Source: RGIG9115 sp045603225 (GTDB taxonomy: Bacteria; Bacillota; Clostridia; UBA1381). Taken from it: DNA of 64,000 nt. Every line of letters starts with the position of its first letter. The first letter of the stretch is position 1. Shown piece after piece: positions 50,882-59,680 of this stretch. The notes under the pieces were generated by a model, which had not been told where the DNA came from, did not search any database, and saw only the letters and a program-made list of their open reading frames with translations. The stretch is from NCBI GenBank assembly GCA_045603225.1, contig JAZULT010000047.1, forward strand, positions 4,411 through 68,410, given 5' to 3'. A program made the position numbers and the translations under genes.

Positions 50882-51658
50882 ATGAAGTACCAATATGCTC
50901 TGCAAGAGCCTAATTTCAGAATAGGAGACATTGATATACAGAACGTATCAAGACCAAAAAGCTATAAGCATACCTTTCGAAACGGACGCGGAAAACACGG
51001 CTTTATATACACAGTCCGCGGACAAATGAGGAATATATTTCAATCAAGCGAAACAAATGAGCTCTATGTCAATGCGGGTGAGTTGATCTTTATTCCGAAA
51101 AATACGGTATATACGGGTATATATCTTGAGGAAGATACAGAGATAAAAATTGTACAATTCGACCTTATAAACGGTACGCTTCCCGAATATCTGTCTTTGC
51201 CCGTTAAGATGGCGCTTCCGAATGCAAGTGAGCTCATCGAAGCCTTTTTCAGACCTATGGAAAATCGCACCTCAAAACACCCCTTTTATTATCTTTCCTG
51301 CCTCTACGGACTTCTGTGGCAGATAGATGAAAGCTATTCAAAGATCCCCGCAAAATACAAAAAGCTACAAGCTGCGCTTTCCGAGATCACGGAATATTGG
51401 AATAAAAATGAGTCCGTGTCTTACTACGCGGAGCTTTGTAATATGAGCGAGGTCAATTTCAGAAGACTTTTCAAGGAATATACGGGACTTTCCCCTATCG
51501 ATTACCGCAACGACCTCCGACTCTCAAACGCGAGAAACAAACTGCAAAGCGGAGAATATAACGTCTCGGAGGTTGCCGAGCTTTGCGGATTTTCCAATCT
51601 GTCATTTTTTATACGACTGTATAAAAAGAAATACGGATATACGCCGAAAAAAGAATAA
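50882..51658 (+). CDS. AraC-family regulator of the glucuronoxylan block
   Basis: 258 residues. A cupin-like sensor occupies residues 1-145 (GFIYTVRGQMRNIF, AGELIFIPKNTVYTGIYLEEDTEIKIVQFD, the typical AraC sugar-sensor pattern). The C-terminal double helix-turn-helix is at about 160-258 (SYYAELCNMSEVNFRRLFKEYTGLSPIDYR and VSEVAELCGFSNLSFFIRLYKKKYG). It starts 152 bp from the GH115 start on the opposite strand and shares the block's higher G+C content, so it likely moved with the operon and activates it. Confidence 0.85.
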   Translation: MKYQYALQEPNFRIGDIDIQNVSRPKSYKHTFRNGRGKHGFIYTVRGQMRNIFQSSETNELYVNAGELIFIPKNTVYTGIYLEEDTEIKIVQFDLINGTLPEYLSLPVKMALPNASELIEAFFRPMENRTSKHPFYYLSCLYGLLWQIDESYSKIPAKYKKLQAALSEITEYWNKNESVSYYAELCNMSEVNFRRLFKEYTGLSPIDYRNDLRLSNARNKLQSGEYNVSEVAELCGFSNLSFFIRLYKKKYGYTPKKE

Positions 51659-51762
51659 TTGCAACCTTTCCGCAAACACTTTCATTTTTGTATTCGCATA
51701 TCATATTTGTTATATCATGTTTTATGAATAACTCAAGGCGTTTTATAGGATTTGCTAAGATT

Positions 51763-51798
51763 GAAAAAATTTCAGGCATCGGATGTTTCACCGATGCC
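51763..51798 (-). terminator. Terminator of the ketose aldolase operon
   Basis: GGCATCGG (51775-51782) pairs perfectly with CCGATGCC (51791-51798); on the minus strand the stem is followed by TGAAATTTTTTC. Lies 40 bp after the aldolase stop. Confidence 0.8.
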
Positions 51799-51838
51799 GA
51801 TTGAAAGTATTATTCTATGTCTTTTTGTATCTCAATTG

Positions 51839-52687
51839 CTATATTCGCACAAAGTTTGAAAGCATATGAAAAACATTTATCGCTTCCATAACATCCTGTT
51901 TCATGCGTTTTCCGGCTTCTACTTCAATATCATGGAAAAATGTCTTATCGGCAAGCTCAGCAACAGCCGTTCCGCCTGCCTTTGCCATATATGTATAGTA
52001 ATTAATTTTTCTTATTCCAAGCTCAATAACCTTTCTGTAATCTTCATGACTCACACCTGAACCGCCATGCATTACAAGCGGTACGGATACAAGCTCTTTG
52101 ATTTTTTCAAGTCTTTCGAAATCAAGCTTAGGCTCTTTCACATACAGTCCGTGAGCTGTTCCGAATGCACAGGCAAGTGCATCTATTCCTGTTTCTTCTG
52201 CAAATTTTTTAGCGGCATCAGGGTCAGTATAAATGCTTTCTCCTCCTTCTCCTCCCGATTCTCTCGCACCCATTGAACCGATTTCAGCCTCAACCGATGC
52301 ACCATATTTTGAAGCGAGCGATACTGCTATGCTTGTATTTGCAAAATTCATTTCCGTAGAAATCTCCGAGCCGTCATACATTACAGATGTAAATCCGAGA
52401 TCAAGCCCCTTTTTTACATAATCAAGGTCTGTGCCGTGGTCAAGATGAACACACACAGGTACTTTTGCCCGGTCAGCCATAAAAAGCATTATCGGTGCAA
52501 TTTCATCCATTTTGCATAGTCCCATCTCCTCATGCACCTGAGCATGCATGATTATAACCGGCTTATTCAGTTCTTCTGCCGCCTCGATTATTGATTTGAG
52601 ACTTGTAAGGTTAGGAGAATTAAACGAGCCTATTGCACATTTTTCAGCCTCCGCAATTTTTAATATATCTCTAAGCGTTACTAACAT
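51839..52687 (-). CDS. Class II ketose-(bis)phosphate aldolase
   Basis: 282 residues. Zinc class II aldolase of the Fba/GatY type: VPVCVHLDHGTDLD (zinc His, catalytic Asp), VEAEIGSMGARE, ACAFGTAHGLY, VMHGGSGV and IRKINYYTYM. The last gene of a four-gene operon (isomerase, FGGY kinase, epimerase-like, aldolase), 3 bp after the epimerase-like gene. Its substrate is therefore likely the phosphorylated ketose made by the kinase, split to dihydroxyacetone phosphate and an aldehyde, rather than glycolytic fructose-1,6-bisphosphate. GGAGG precedes the ATG. Confidence 0.85.
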   Translation of the reverse strand: MLVTLRDILKIAEAEKCAIGSFNSPNLTSLKSIIEAAEELNKPVIIMHAQVHEEMGLCKMDEIAPIMLFMADRAKVPVCVHLDHGTDLDYVKKGLDLGFTSVMYDGSEISTEMNFANTSIAVSLASKYGASVEAEIGSMGARESGGEGGESIYTDPDAAKKFAEETGIDALACAFGTAHGLYVKEPKLDFERLEKIKELVSVPLVMHGGSGVSHEDYRKVIELGIRKINYYTYMAKAGGTAVAELADKTFFHDIEVEAGKRMKQDVMEAINVFHMLSNFVRI

Positions 52688-52690
52688 TTC

Positions 52691-53656
52691 TTATTCCTCC
52701 GTGAATTCAAATTTGATATGATGTACCTTTTCTTCATCGGGATTTAAAAATTCGAGTGTACCGTCCTTACGCATAACGTCACGCCCGTCAGGAGTGCAGT
52801 TTCCCGGTTCAAGTCCGAGTACATAATCATACTCACCCATCATTTTCCATTCGGTAAAATATTTAAGCTCATCGGTATCATAAGTCATTACAAGACCTTT
52901 TTTAATATCATCATTGTAAATTGAAACCTTAGCCTTGCCTTTAAGAGTATGATAATAACACATTTCCTGATATCCTGCCTGAGGCTTTTCCATTACGAGA
53001 CAGTTTTCGGTATCGGTTGCTGCATGGTCATCTCTCGGAACAACCTTTTCCGCAGGAATTGTAACCTTTGCATTTTCACTTAAAAGAGGATAACCCATAT
53101 TGCAATGATAAAGAACCTCAAGGGGACACGTTTCCGAGCCGATATTCTTTATTTTGTCAGTAAGATAAATCGCATTTTCACCAAACGGACAAAAATATTC
53201 ACGCTCCAGTATCAGCTTATGCCCGAAAAGCGAAGCATCTCTTACTATGGCTTTTATACGTATTCCGTCATTGGTAGTTTCGTGATAGATATTTTCGCAC
53301 GGAACGTGTGAAATATTACCGTGAAGCGGAAGTTCTTCACCGTCATCAACACATGGCGAGCCCACCGCAGTAAGTCCGCAGGTTGTAAAAAAGCCTGCCG
53401 TAAACGATTTCAAAAATCCTGAACCTTTGTTGTCATAATAAGTCGGTGCAGTGTATCCGCACGGTGCAAAATAACCGTAATTTACACCTTTAAAAGACAG
53501 TCTTGAAATGTCTCCGCATCTGTCGGCAGACACGGTAAACTCAAGTCCGTTTCCGTTCCGTACGTTCAGAAGTCTCATACCGTCGCCTTTGCCACCGCAA
53601 AGTCTGACTTCTTCAGCTCCGCGTATTTGCAATTCATTTCCTAAATATTTATTCAT
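52691..53656 (-). CDS. DUF4432 aldose-epimerase-like protein
   Basis: 321 residues of beta-sandwich with galactose-mutarotase-like features: SADRCGDISRLSFKGVNYGYFAPCGYTAPTYYD, LPLHGNISHVP, ILEREYFCPFGENAIYLTDKI, and YDYVLGLEPGNCTPDGR. Proteins of this type (DUF4432) are thought to interconvert anomers of an aldose or to epimerise it. In this operon it would present the right anomer to the isomerase. It begins 56 bp after the kinase gene ends and 3 bp before the aldolase. Direct activity has not been shown for most members. Confidence 0.78.
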   Translation of the reverse strand: MNKYLGNELQIRGAEEVRLCGGKGDGMRLLNVRNGNGLEFTVSADRCGDISRLSFKGVNYGYFAPCGYTAPTYYDNKGSGFLKSFTAGFFTTCGLTAVGSPCVDDGEELPLHGNISHVPCENIYHETTNDGIRIKAIVRDASLFGHKLILEREYFCPFGENAIYLTDKIKNIGSETCPLEVLYHCNMGYPLLSENAKVTIPAEKVVPRDDHAATDTENCLVMEKPQAGYQEMCYYHTLKGKAKVSIYNDDIKKGLVMTYDTDELKYFTEWKMMGEYDYVLGLEPGNCTPDGRDVMRKDGTLEFLNPDEEKVHHIKFEFTEE

Positions 53657-53712
53657 ATAATTTCACTCCCCTTTTGCATTAAGGTTAATTATAACAGAAA
53701 ACAAAAAACTTG

Positions 53713-55164
53713 TCAACATAATCCTCTGACTGCATCATAAATTCCTTTATATGCTTCAAAATACTTCTTATAAATCTCATTTTTCGCAATGTCGGGATAA
53801 TACGTCTTTTTTTCTTTGACAAATTTGCTTTTTGCTTCTTTAAGGTCTTTACAAACTCCCGATGCAACCGCTGCAAGCATACACGTACCGCAGGTCCCGG
53901 CTTCTCCCGCATCAAGTGCGGTTATCGGTTTCCCGATTATATCTGCTTTAATCTGAAGCCATACCTCCGACTGCGCTCCGCCGCCTGTTGCAAACAGCCT
54001 GTCCGGATTTATCCCGGCACTTTCAAGACGGTCTATATTTACCATAATCTCATATGTTACACCTTCCATAAGTGCTTTATAGAAATGCGCATCTGTATGT
54101 TCAAGTGTAAGACCTATTATTGCCGCTTTTGAATTATTATCCATGTATGGAGTTGCCGCACCTGCAAAATGCGGCATTACAAGTATGCCTGTAGGATCAT
54201 CAGGGATACTGCTGTCAAGCTTTGCATAAACATTGCCCGTTTCATGCTTTGCAAAATTGTCTCTGTACCACTTTATCACTGCACCTCCTGTATATGAAAA
54301 GGCGTAGCAAACATACGTACCGTCGAAAACATACGGTACAACGGCATATCCTGACCGATACAGCTCTTCATTATCGGGGATACTGTCAAAAACAGGAGTT
54401 ATGCATTCAACCGTTCCTGTTCCGTCAGTTGCGTTTCCGGGTTCCGATACACCTGCACCGACAGCCGCCGCAACCTGGTCATGACTTCCGTTCATTATCT
54501 TTATATTTCCGATTCCGAGCTCAGGCTTTGCTGTACCTGCAATATTTCCGGAAGGAACCGGCTCTGACATAAGAGATACATCAACACCTGCCGCATCAAA
54601 CACTTCCTTGCTCCAGCATCTGTTTCTGATATCAAGTGCCATTGTACGTGCCGCAAGGGAATAATCTATCTGACGTTTTCCTGTAAGCATATATACGATA
54701 TAGTCCTCCATAAGAAGAACGCATTTTGCTTTTTTATATATTTCCGGTCTGTTTTTCTTTATCCACATTACTTTCGGAAGACTGTACATCTGGTGCGGTT
54801 TTACACCGGTAATGGAAATAATTCTTTCTTCTCCGACTTTATCGCAAAGCTCTTTTACCTCATCCTCACCTCTCGGATCGGTATAAAGCATAGTCGGGAG
54901 AAGCGGTTTATCATCTTCTCCGAGTATCACAAAGGCTTCACCGAAAGTGGTTACGCCTATTATACCAATACCACTGTATTTTTCCGCAGTAACCTTTATC
55001 ACCTCCAGCACGCTGTCAAATACATCTCCGGCATCCATTTCATGCTCTCCGCCTTTTCGTGATACATCGTATTCACGGTATTCATTATGTACAAATCCAC
55101 CGTCTTCATTATATAATGTAAGCTTACAGCCTGTTGTTCCGACATCAAGTCCGCCTATATACAT
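53713..55164 (-). CDS. FGGY-family carbohydrate kinase
   Basis: 483 residues. N-terminal GLDVGTTGCKLTLYN (phosphate loop of the FGGY fold), catalytic Asp region DGTGTVECITPVFD... and C-terminal LFATGGGAQSEVWLQIKADIIGKPI (FGGY_C signature, ATP site). Closest in layout to xylulokinase/fuculokinase. It probably phosphorylates the ketose made by the isomerase encoded 4 bp upstream, giving the aldolase its substrate. The specific sugar cannot be read from sequence. Confidence 0.85.
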   Translation of the reverse strand: MYIGGLDVGTTGCKLTLYNEDGGFVHNEYREYDVSRKGGEHEMDAGDVFDSVLEVIKVTAEKYSGIGIIGVTTFGEAFVILGEDDKPLLPTMLYTDPRGEDEVKELCDKVGEERIISITGVKPHQMYSLPKVMWIKKNRPEIYKKAKCVLLMEDYIVYMLTGKRQIDYSLAARTMALDIRNRCWSKEVFDAAGVDVSLMSEPVPSGNIAGTAKPELGIGNIKIMNGSHDQVAAAVGAGVSEPGNATDGTGTVECITPVFDSIPDNEELYRSGYAVVPYVFDGTYVCYAFSYTGGAVIKWYRDNFAKHETGNVYAKLDSSIPDDPTGILVMPHFAGAATPYMDNNSKAAIIGLTLEHTDAHFYKALMEGVTYEIMVNIDRLESAGINPDRLFATGGGAQSEVWLQIKADIIGKPITALDAGEAGTCGTCMLAAVASGVCKDLKEAKSKFVKEKKTYYPDIAKNEIYKKYFEAYKGIYDAVRGLC

Positions 55165-55168
55165 AATC

Positions 55169-56563
55169 TTACTCCTCTATGCTTACTACATCATATCCGA
55201 GGTAGTATTTAAATGCTTCTTCAAGTATATCCTTTACATGACCGTTTGCAACCGTTGTATGATGCTTGAAACCGCCTCTTGCAAGCTTAATAAGCTTCTT
55301 CTGGAGATTATCAATTTTAGCCACTCCGCCACAGCCGAAGAATTCTTTTTCTATATCCTCGCCTGTAAATTCACCTTCGCTGAAATAGATTGTAATTTTT
55401 CCGTCCTCTGTTTTGCAATTTGAGAATGTCATCGGGAATGCTGCTATTCTTCCTTCATTTGTCCCCCAGCCACTTCCGGGGTCACCTTTGTCGAACATCT
55501 TATGCGATGTAACAGTTCCTTTTCCTGCCATTAATTTCTGAGCAGTTGAACCGCAGTGGAACAGTATAACCTTATCGGGATCATCACCGTAATTATTGTT
55601 CCAGTCAAGACAAGCCGCCGGGCCCTGTGTCGCAAGCGACAGAGCACGCATTGTAATTGCAGAACACATATCAATTTCGCATGAAGCAACAATTCCTCTG
55701 TCGTTAAGCTCTGAGATAAGTACGCAAGGACATACTCTCAGATATGTTTCCATTTCGTTCCAGCATCTGAGTGCAATTGCATCAAGGTGGTAAGCTTCTA
55801 TATACTCATCAATTACAACACTGATTTTTGAAAGCATAGTTTTTTTATCTTCAGGAACATTTGTAAAATCGGTATAGTTCTCAAGAGATTTCTTTTTAGC
55901 AAGAACCTTTTCATCGTCATCAGCCTTGCCTCGCACAAATTCAAACAGCTCCGACAAATCAAAGCATTCTACGTTAATTCCGTGACGCTGCATTGTAAGC
56001 TCGTCAAAACGGACTGTTTTGAACGCAGTAGTTCTGGCTCCTATACAACCTATAGTGAAACGCTTCATTCCGTTCACAACACGGCAGACTGCCGCAAAAT
56101 CATGAAGATTCTGTGCAAACTCAGCAGACAACGGATGTACAACATGAGGTGTCATTACAGTATATGGTACTTTGTACTGTTCAAATACATCCGTAACCGA
56201 GAACTTTCCGCAATATGCATCACGTCTGTGCTTAAAATCCATTTTGCCGATTTCATCAGGATATGCCTGCATAAGAATCGGAACCCCTGCATCCTGAAGT
56301 GCCGCAATAGCGCCATTCTCATCAACGAAAATCGGCATACATAAGATTACACCGTCATATTCTCCCTCATGTGACTTCAGCCATTTCGCATAAAGTCTTC
56401 CTTCATCACGTGTTTCCACAGCTCCGTAGCGTGTTGCATCCTTGTCCATCATAATATATTCGTATCCGGCATCCGTAACCGCTTTTACCATGTCGTCACG
56501 AGCTCCTTCTATAAGCTCCGCCGGCATAAAGCCTCTGTTTCCGAAATAAAGTGCAAATTTCAT
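55169..56563 (-). CDS. L-fucose/L-arabinose isomerase-like protein
   Basis: 464 residues; ATG at 56563 with AAGGA 9-10 nt upstream. The fold resembles the FucI/AraA superfamily: GVILCMPIFVDENGAIAALQ, a central IALRCWNEMETYLRVCPCVLISELNDRGIVASCEIDM stretch (Mn-binding Glu and Asp in typical members; quoted in parts as IALRCWNEMET and ASCEID) and HCGSTAQKL. It heads a four-gene catabolic operon with a kinase, an epimerase-like protein and a class II aldolase, and would convert an aldose to a ketose. Divergent from a polysaccharide deacetylase gene. Substrate unknown. Confidence 0.75.
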   Translation of the reverse strand: MKFALYFGNRGFMPAELIEGARDDMVKAVTDAGYEYIMMDKDATRYGAVETRDEGRLYAKWLKSHEGEYDGVILCMPIFVDENGAIAALQDAGVPILMQAYPDEIGKMDFKHRRDAYCGKFSVTDVFEQYKVPYTVMTPHVVHPLSAEFAQNLHDFAAVCRVVNGMKRFTIGCIGARTTAFKTVRFDELTMQRHGINVECFDLSELFEFVRGKADDDEKVLAKKKSLENYTDFTNVPEDKKTMLSKISVVIDEYIEAYHLDAIALRCWNEMETYLRVCPCVLISELNDRGIVASCEIDMCSAITMRALSLATQGPAACLDWNNNYGDDPDKVILFHCGSTAQKLMAGKGTVTSHKMFDKGDPGSGWGTNEGRIAAFPMTFSNCKTEDGKITIYFSEGEFTGEDIEKEFFGCGGVAKIDNLQKKLIKLARGGFKHHTTVANGHVKDILEEAFKYYLGYDVVSIEE

Positions 56564-56594
56564 ATTACTTTTTCCTTTCATTTTTATATTTTTC

Positions 56595-56622
56595 TTGATT
56601 TTATCATTATTTGTGGTATAAT
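56595..56622 (+). promoter_or_regulatory. Promoter of the deacetylase/PocR-AraC pair
   Basis: TTGATT (56595-56600), 16-bp spacer, TATAAT (56617-56622). The -10 sits in GGTATAATTATAG, which is also TATAAT when read on the other strand, so the divergent isomerase operon may start from the same spot. Confidence 0.65.
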
Positions 56623-56701
56623 TATAGTTAATAATATACTGAAATGTGTAAAATCATCCTAAAAAATAGAATGAATACACAGCCAAGAAAGGAAAGATAT
56701 T

Positions 56702-57562
56702 ATGAGATACATATTTTTAAGATACCCGGAAGGGAAAGCAAAGGCAGTAACATTCAGCTACGATGACGGATGCAGTGCTGATATGCGTATGGCGAATACC
56801 CTTACAAAGTACAATATGAAAGGTACATTTAATTTTAACTGTGCCAAATTAAGAGACCGGAATTTCACAAAAGAAGAAGTTATAGAAAATTTTCTGTCAA
56901 AAGGTCATGAAATTGCAACTCACGGTGCAATGCACATCGCAAACGGTGCGGCACGTCCGATTGACGGAATCAAAGATACACTCGAATGTCGTGCGGAGCT
57001 TGAAAACAGATACGGAATGATTATACGCGGTATGGCATATCCCGACAGCGGAATAACACGTTTTTCGAATACTGCTGAATACGAAAATATAAAGAGATAT
57101 CTTACTGACCTCGATATAGCATATGTACGTACTTTAGCAGGCGATAACAATTCATTCACGCTTCCGACAGACTGGCACGCATGGATGCCGACAGCACACC
57201 ACAATAATCCTGATATTATAAAGTATATGGTGGAATTTGTAAACATCGACATTGATAAAATACATTCTGCATCAAGATATCCGAGACTTTTCTATGTATG
57301 GGGACACAGCTATGAGTTTGACAATAACAACAACTGGGATTTGCTTGATACAATATGCGAAACACTCGGCGGAAAAGACGATACATGGTATGCAACAAAT
57401 ATGGAAATATACAACTATGTAACAGCATACAACTCTCTCGTTTTCAGCGTTGACAGAAAGATTATTTACAACCCGACACTGATTGATATATGGTTTGACC
57501 TTGACGAAAAGCCTTATAAAATTGCATCGGGTGAGACACTTAAAATAAAAGAGGATATATAA
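56702..57562 (+). CDS. Polysaccharide deacetylase (NodB-like)
   Basis: 286 residues, no signal peptide. NodB homology: VTFSYDDGCSADMRM (catalytic base and metal Asp, about 19-33) and GHEIATHGAMHI (metal His pair, about 69-80), then RGMAYPDSGITRF. Metal-dependent removal of N- or O-acetyl groups from a glycan fragment is the expected activity. Lack of an export signal suggests cytoplasmic action on imported oligosaccharides. It is 2 bp ahead of the PocR-AraC gene, and both are divergent from the isomerase operon. Confidence 0.82.
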   Translation: MRYIFLRYPEGKAKAVTFSYDDGCSADMRMANTLTKYNMKGTFNFNCAKLRDRNFTKEEVIENFLSKGHEIATHGAMHIANGAARPIDGIKDTLECRAELENRYGMIIRGMAYPDSGITRFSNTAEYENIKRYLTDLDIAYVRTLAGDNNSFTLPTDWHAWMPTAHHNNPDIIKYMVEFVNIDIDKIHSASRYPRLFYVWGHSYEFDNNNNWDLLDTICETLGGKDDTWYATNMEIYNYVTAYNSLVFSVDRKIIYNPTLIDIWFDLDEKPYKIASGETLKIKEDI

Positions 57563-57564
57563 AA

Positions 57565-58383
57565 ATGCCTGTTCAACTGCAAAATGATGAGCTGTCAGAG
57601 CTTATGGAAAACTTTTATGTTCTTACCGGTATACGTATGGTTTTATTTGATGAAAACTATAACGAGATAATATCTTATCCCAAAAACGGTACTCCCTTCT
57701 GTTCATATATGCGGCAAAATGCAGAATTTGACTGCAAATGCAGACTCAGCGACCGCACAGCTTTTGAAAAGTGCCGCAAATCAAAAGATATAACCGTTTA
57801 TAAATGTCACGCCGGACTGATTGAAGCAACGGCACCGATTATGGAAAACGGCATGATTATCGGATATATAATGTTCGGTCAGATTACGGATGACAAAACA
57901 AAAGAGGAGCTTTTCAGAAGCTTCCGTGACGAGAACATTGCTCATCTTATAAAGAAAATAAAATACAAAACAAAAAAACAGATTTATGCCGCATCTAAAA
58001 TTCTCGATGCATGTACAGGATATATTCTGCTTAAAGAAATGATTAAACCAAGCCGCAGACAGCTTATAAATAATATCGAAGGTTTTATAGAAGCACACAT
58101 AGATGAGGAAATTTCTGTTCAGAGACTGTGCCGTGAATTTTCCGTAAGCCGAACACAGCTCTATGAAGCAGTCGGAAAATACATAAATGGCGGTATCGCT
58201 ACACACATCAGAGAAAAACGCCTCCTTCACGCCGAAAAGCTTGTAAAAAATACAGATAAATCTGTTTCTGTTATTTCTTCCGAATCAGGCTTTAGCGACT
58301 ATAATTATTTTCTCCGGGTGTTTAAAAAACGGTTCGGAATATCTCCTAAAAAAATGCGGAATACAGTATCGAAGATTATGTAG
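57565..58383 (+). CDS. AraC-family regulator with PocR ligand-binding domain
   Basis: 272 residues. N-terminal PocR domain (about 8-150): TGIRMVLFDENYNEIISYPK, CSYMRQNAEFDCKCRLSD and FEKCRKSKDITVYKCHAGLIEA, with the conserved Cys-rich loops, then ATAPIMENGMIIGYIMFGQI. AraC helix-turn-helix at about 175-270 (VQRLCREFSVSRTQLYEAVGKYI and SVISSESGFSDYNYFLRVFKKRFG). PocR domains bind small hydrocarbon-like metabolites or polyols. Likely controls the divergent isomerase-kinase-aldolase operon. Encoded in one unit with the deacetylase. Confidence 0.85.
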   Translation: MPVQLQNDELSELMENFYVLTGIRMVLFDENYNEIISYPKNGTPFCSYMRQNAEFDCKCRLSDRTAFEKCRKSKDITVYKCHAGLIEATAPIMENGMIIGYIMFGQITDDKTKEELFRSFRDENIAHLIKKIKYKTKKQIYAASKILDACTGYILLKEMIKPSRRQLINNIEGFIEAHIDEEISVQRLCREFSVSRTQLYEAVGKYINGGIATHIREKRLLHAEKLVKNTDKSVSVISSESGFSDYNYFLRVFKKRFGISPKKMRNTVSKIM

Positions 58384-58399
58384 GGGACGGCATCCCGAT

Positions 58400-58482
58400 A
58401 ATGTCATTAACTTAACAGATAAATTACAGCGATATATCGCTAAATTATAATTTACTGTAAAAAGTCTTAAGTTAATGACATT
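58400..58482. repeat. MITE-like element with 16-bp terminal inverted repeats
   Basis: Perfect ends AATGTCATTAACTTAA (58400-58415) and TTAAGTTAATGACATT (58467-58482) enclose a 51-bp core with the palindrome GCGATATATCGC. The left half matches the copy at 26598-26650, and the terminal 19 bases recur in the terminator at 2511. No transposase; a non-autonomous element is the best reading. Confidence 0.75.
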
Positions 58483-58595
58483 GAGTCCGACAGTTCTAAA
58501 AATCTGAGTCAGTTCGAAAGAGGTATGACGGTCTATCTGTTTCATGAAATAGTCAGCAAAAACCGAAAGATAATTAATTTTAATCAACAAAAATT

Positions 58596-58630
58596 GAGGA
58601 CGATTGCAAAAAGCAATGTCCTCATTTTTT
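58596..58630. terminator. Bidirectional terminator between convergent genes
   Basis: GAGGACGATTGC (58596-58607) pairs with GCAATGTCCTC (58613-58623), one bulge, T6 on the plus side and T5 on the minus side. A second small stem AGCTGTT/AACAGCT (58632-58652) overlaps the stop of the following minus-strand gene. Confidence 0.85.
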
Positions 58631-58651
58631 AAGCTGTTACTTTAAACAGCT

Positions 58652-59479
58652 TCAGCAACCGCAGTTGCAACCCGGATTTCCGGGATCTAAATCGCATTTT
58701 TCAGGAGGAAAAAATTCATCAACAGGGAACTCAATTCTTTCAAACAAGTCACAAGGGTTATCATCTGTTGCGCCAACACACTCTTTCTGAGGCACACAGA
58801 AGTCATACGACGGAATAAGTAACTGTACACGGCGTTCAAGCTTCACGATTGAGAAAATACCGATAGATACAAATACACGTTTCTGCTCACCGTCAAGAAT
58901 GAGTCTGTCGTCAAACACTCTGCATACAGATTCAGGTACACTCGAAATGTCTATACAACAATCGTCACAGCAACCGCAGTTATCTTTAATGTCAATCACT
59001 TTAGCACCGAGAGCAATCGGTTCAACTACTTCAACAACAGCTTTCGGCATGTTTGTTTTGCGCCACAGCTGAGAGTCGAATGCATCTTCCTTGTAATCGG
59101 ACGAGAATATTTTTGCATTACCCTCAGAACCGTAAAGAATAACCTTTTTGTCGAATGTAGCCAGACCTTCTACTTCACAAGGTTTGCCTGTACCTGTATA
59201 TACAGCAAGCGTTACCTTGAAGAAGTATTTTAAGTCAACAGAGTAATATCCACGGTTGAACGGCACGGATTCTACATCTGAGAAAACCCAGATTATTTCC
59301 GCTTTGATACATTTAACACTTATAGCTCTGTCAACAACACACTGTCCTTCCGCAGTCAGGTACACCCTTATATTTTCCAGGCAATCTTTGTCACGGCAAC
59401 TGTCATATACCTTATCTGTATGTATGCATACTGCTTCCCGGAAGCTTTGTTCATTATTGCATTGTTCGCTCATATTCAT
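58652..59479 (-). CDS. Conserved Cys-rich hypothetical protein
   Basis: 275 residues. The family is recognisable as one found in many Clostridia but without an assigned function. Features: VCIHTDKVYDSCRDKDCLENIRVYL near the N-terminus (about 20-44, quoted in part as KVYDSCRDKDCLENIRV), EIIWVFSDVESVPFNRGYYSVD, ATFDKKVILYGSEGNAKIFSS, a Cys cluster NCGCCDDCCID at about 170-180, and a C-terminal NPGCNCGC tail. The Cys clusters suggest metal binding or disulfide cross-linking, and a spore-coat role is conceivable. No signal peptide. The ATG at 59479 has AGGAAG upstream. A hairpin ACGGAGGAT/ATCCGCCGT (59512-59540) lies in its leader. Confidence 0.65.
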   Translation of the reverse strand: MNMSEQCNNEQSFREAVCIHTDKVYDSCRDKDCLENIRVYLTAEGQCVVDRAISVKCIKAEIIWVFSDVESVPFNRGYYSVDLKYFFKVTLAVYTGTGKPCEVEGLATFDKKVILYGSEGNAKIFSSDYKEDAFDSQLWRKTNMPKAVVEVVEPIALGAKVIDIKDNCGCCDDCCIDISSVPESVCRVFDDRLILDGEQKRVFVSIGIFSIVKLERRVQLLIPSYDFCVPQKECVGATDDNPCDLFERIEFPVDEFFPPEKCDLDPGNPGCNCGC

Positions 59480-59584
59480 CAATCTTCCTTTCTGTTTTAT
59501 AGTTGAGCTTTACGGAGGATTATGTTATTTTATCCGCCGTTAATATAAAATATGCTGTTTTTTATTTTTTGTTCACTTATTTTA

Positions 59585-59613
59585 TTGACAATTTATTATG
59601 CTTGATGTATAAT
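59585..59613 (+). promoter_or_regulatory. Promoter of the pyridoxamine kinase gene
   Basis: TTGACA (59585-59590), 17-bp spacer, TATAAT (59608-59613). Confidence 0.85.
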
Positions 59614-59680
59614 ACTACAGGAAAGATGGTATACATATGCTGAAGTTTTTGAAAACAAAAAATAGTGAGGGGAAATTAAT

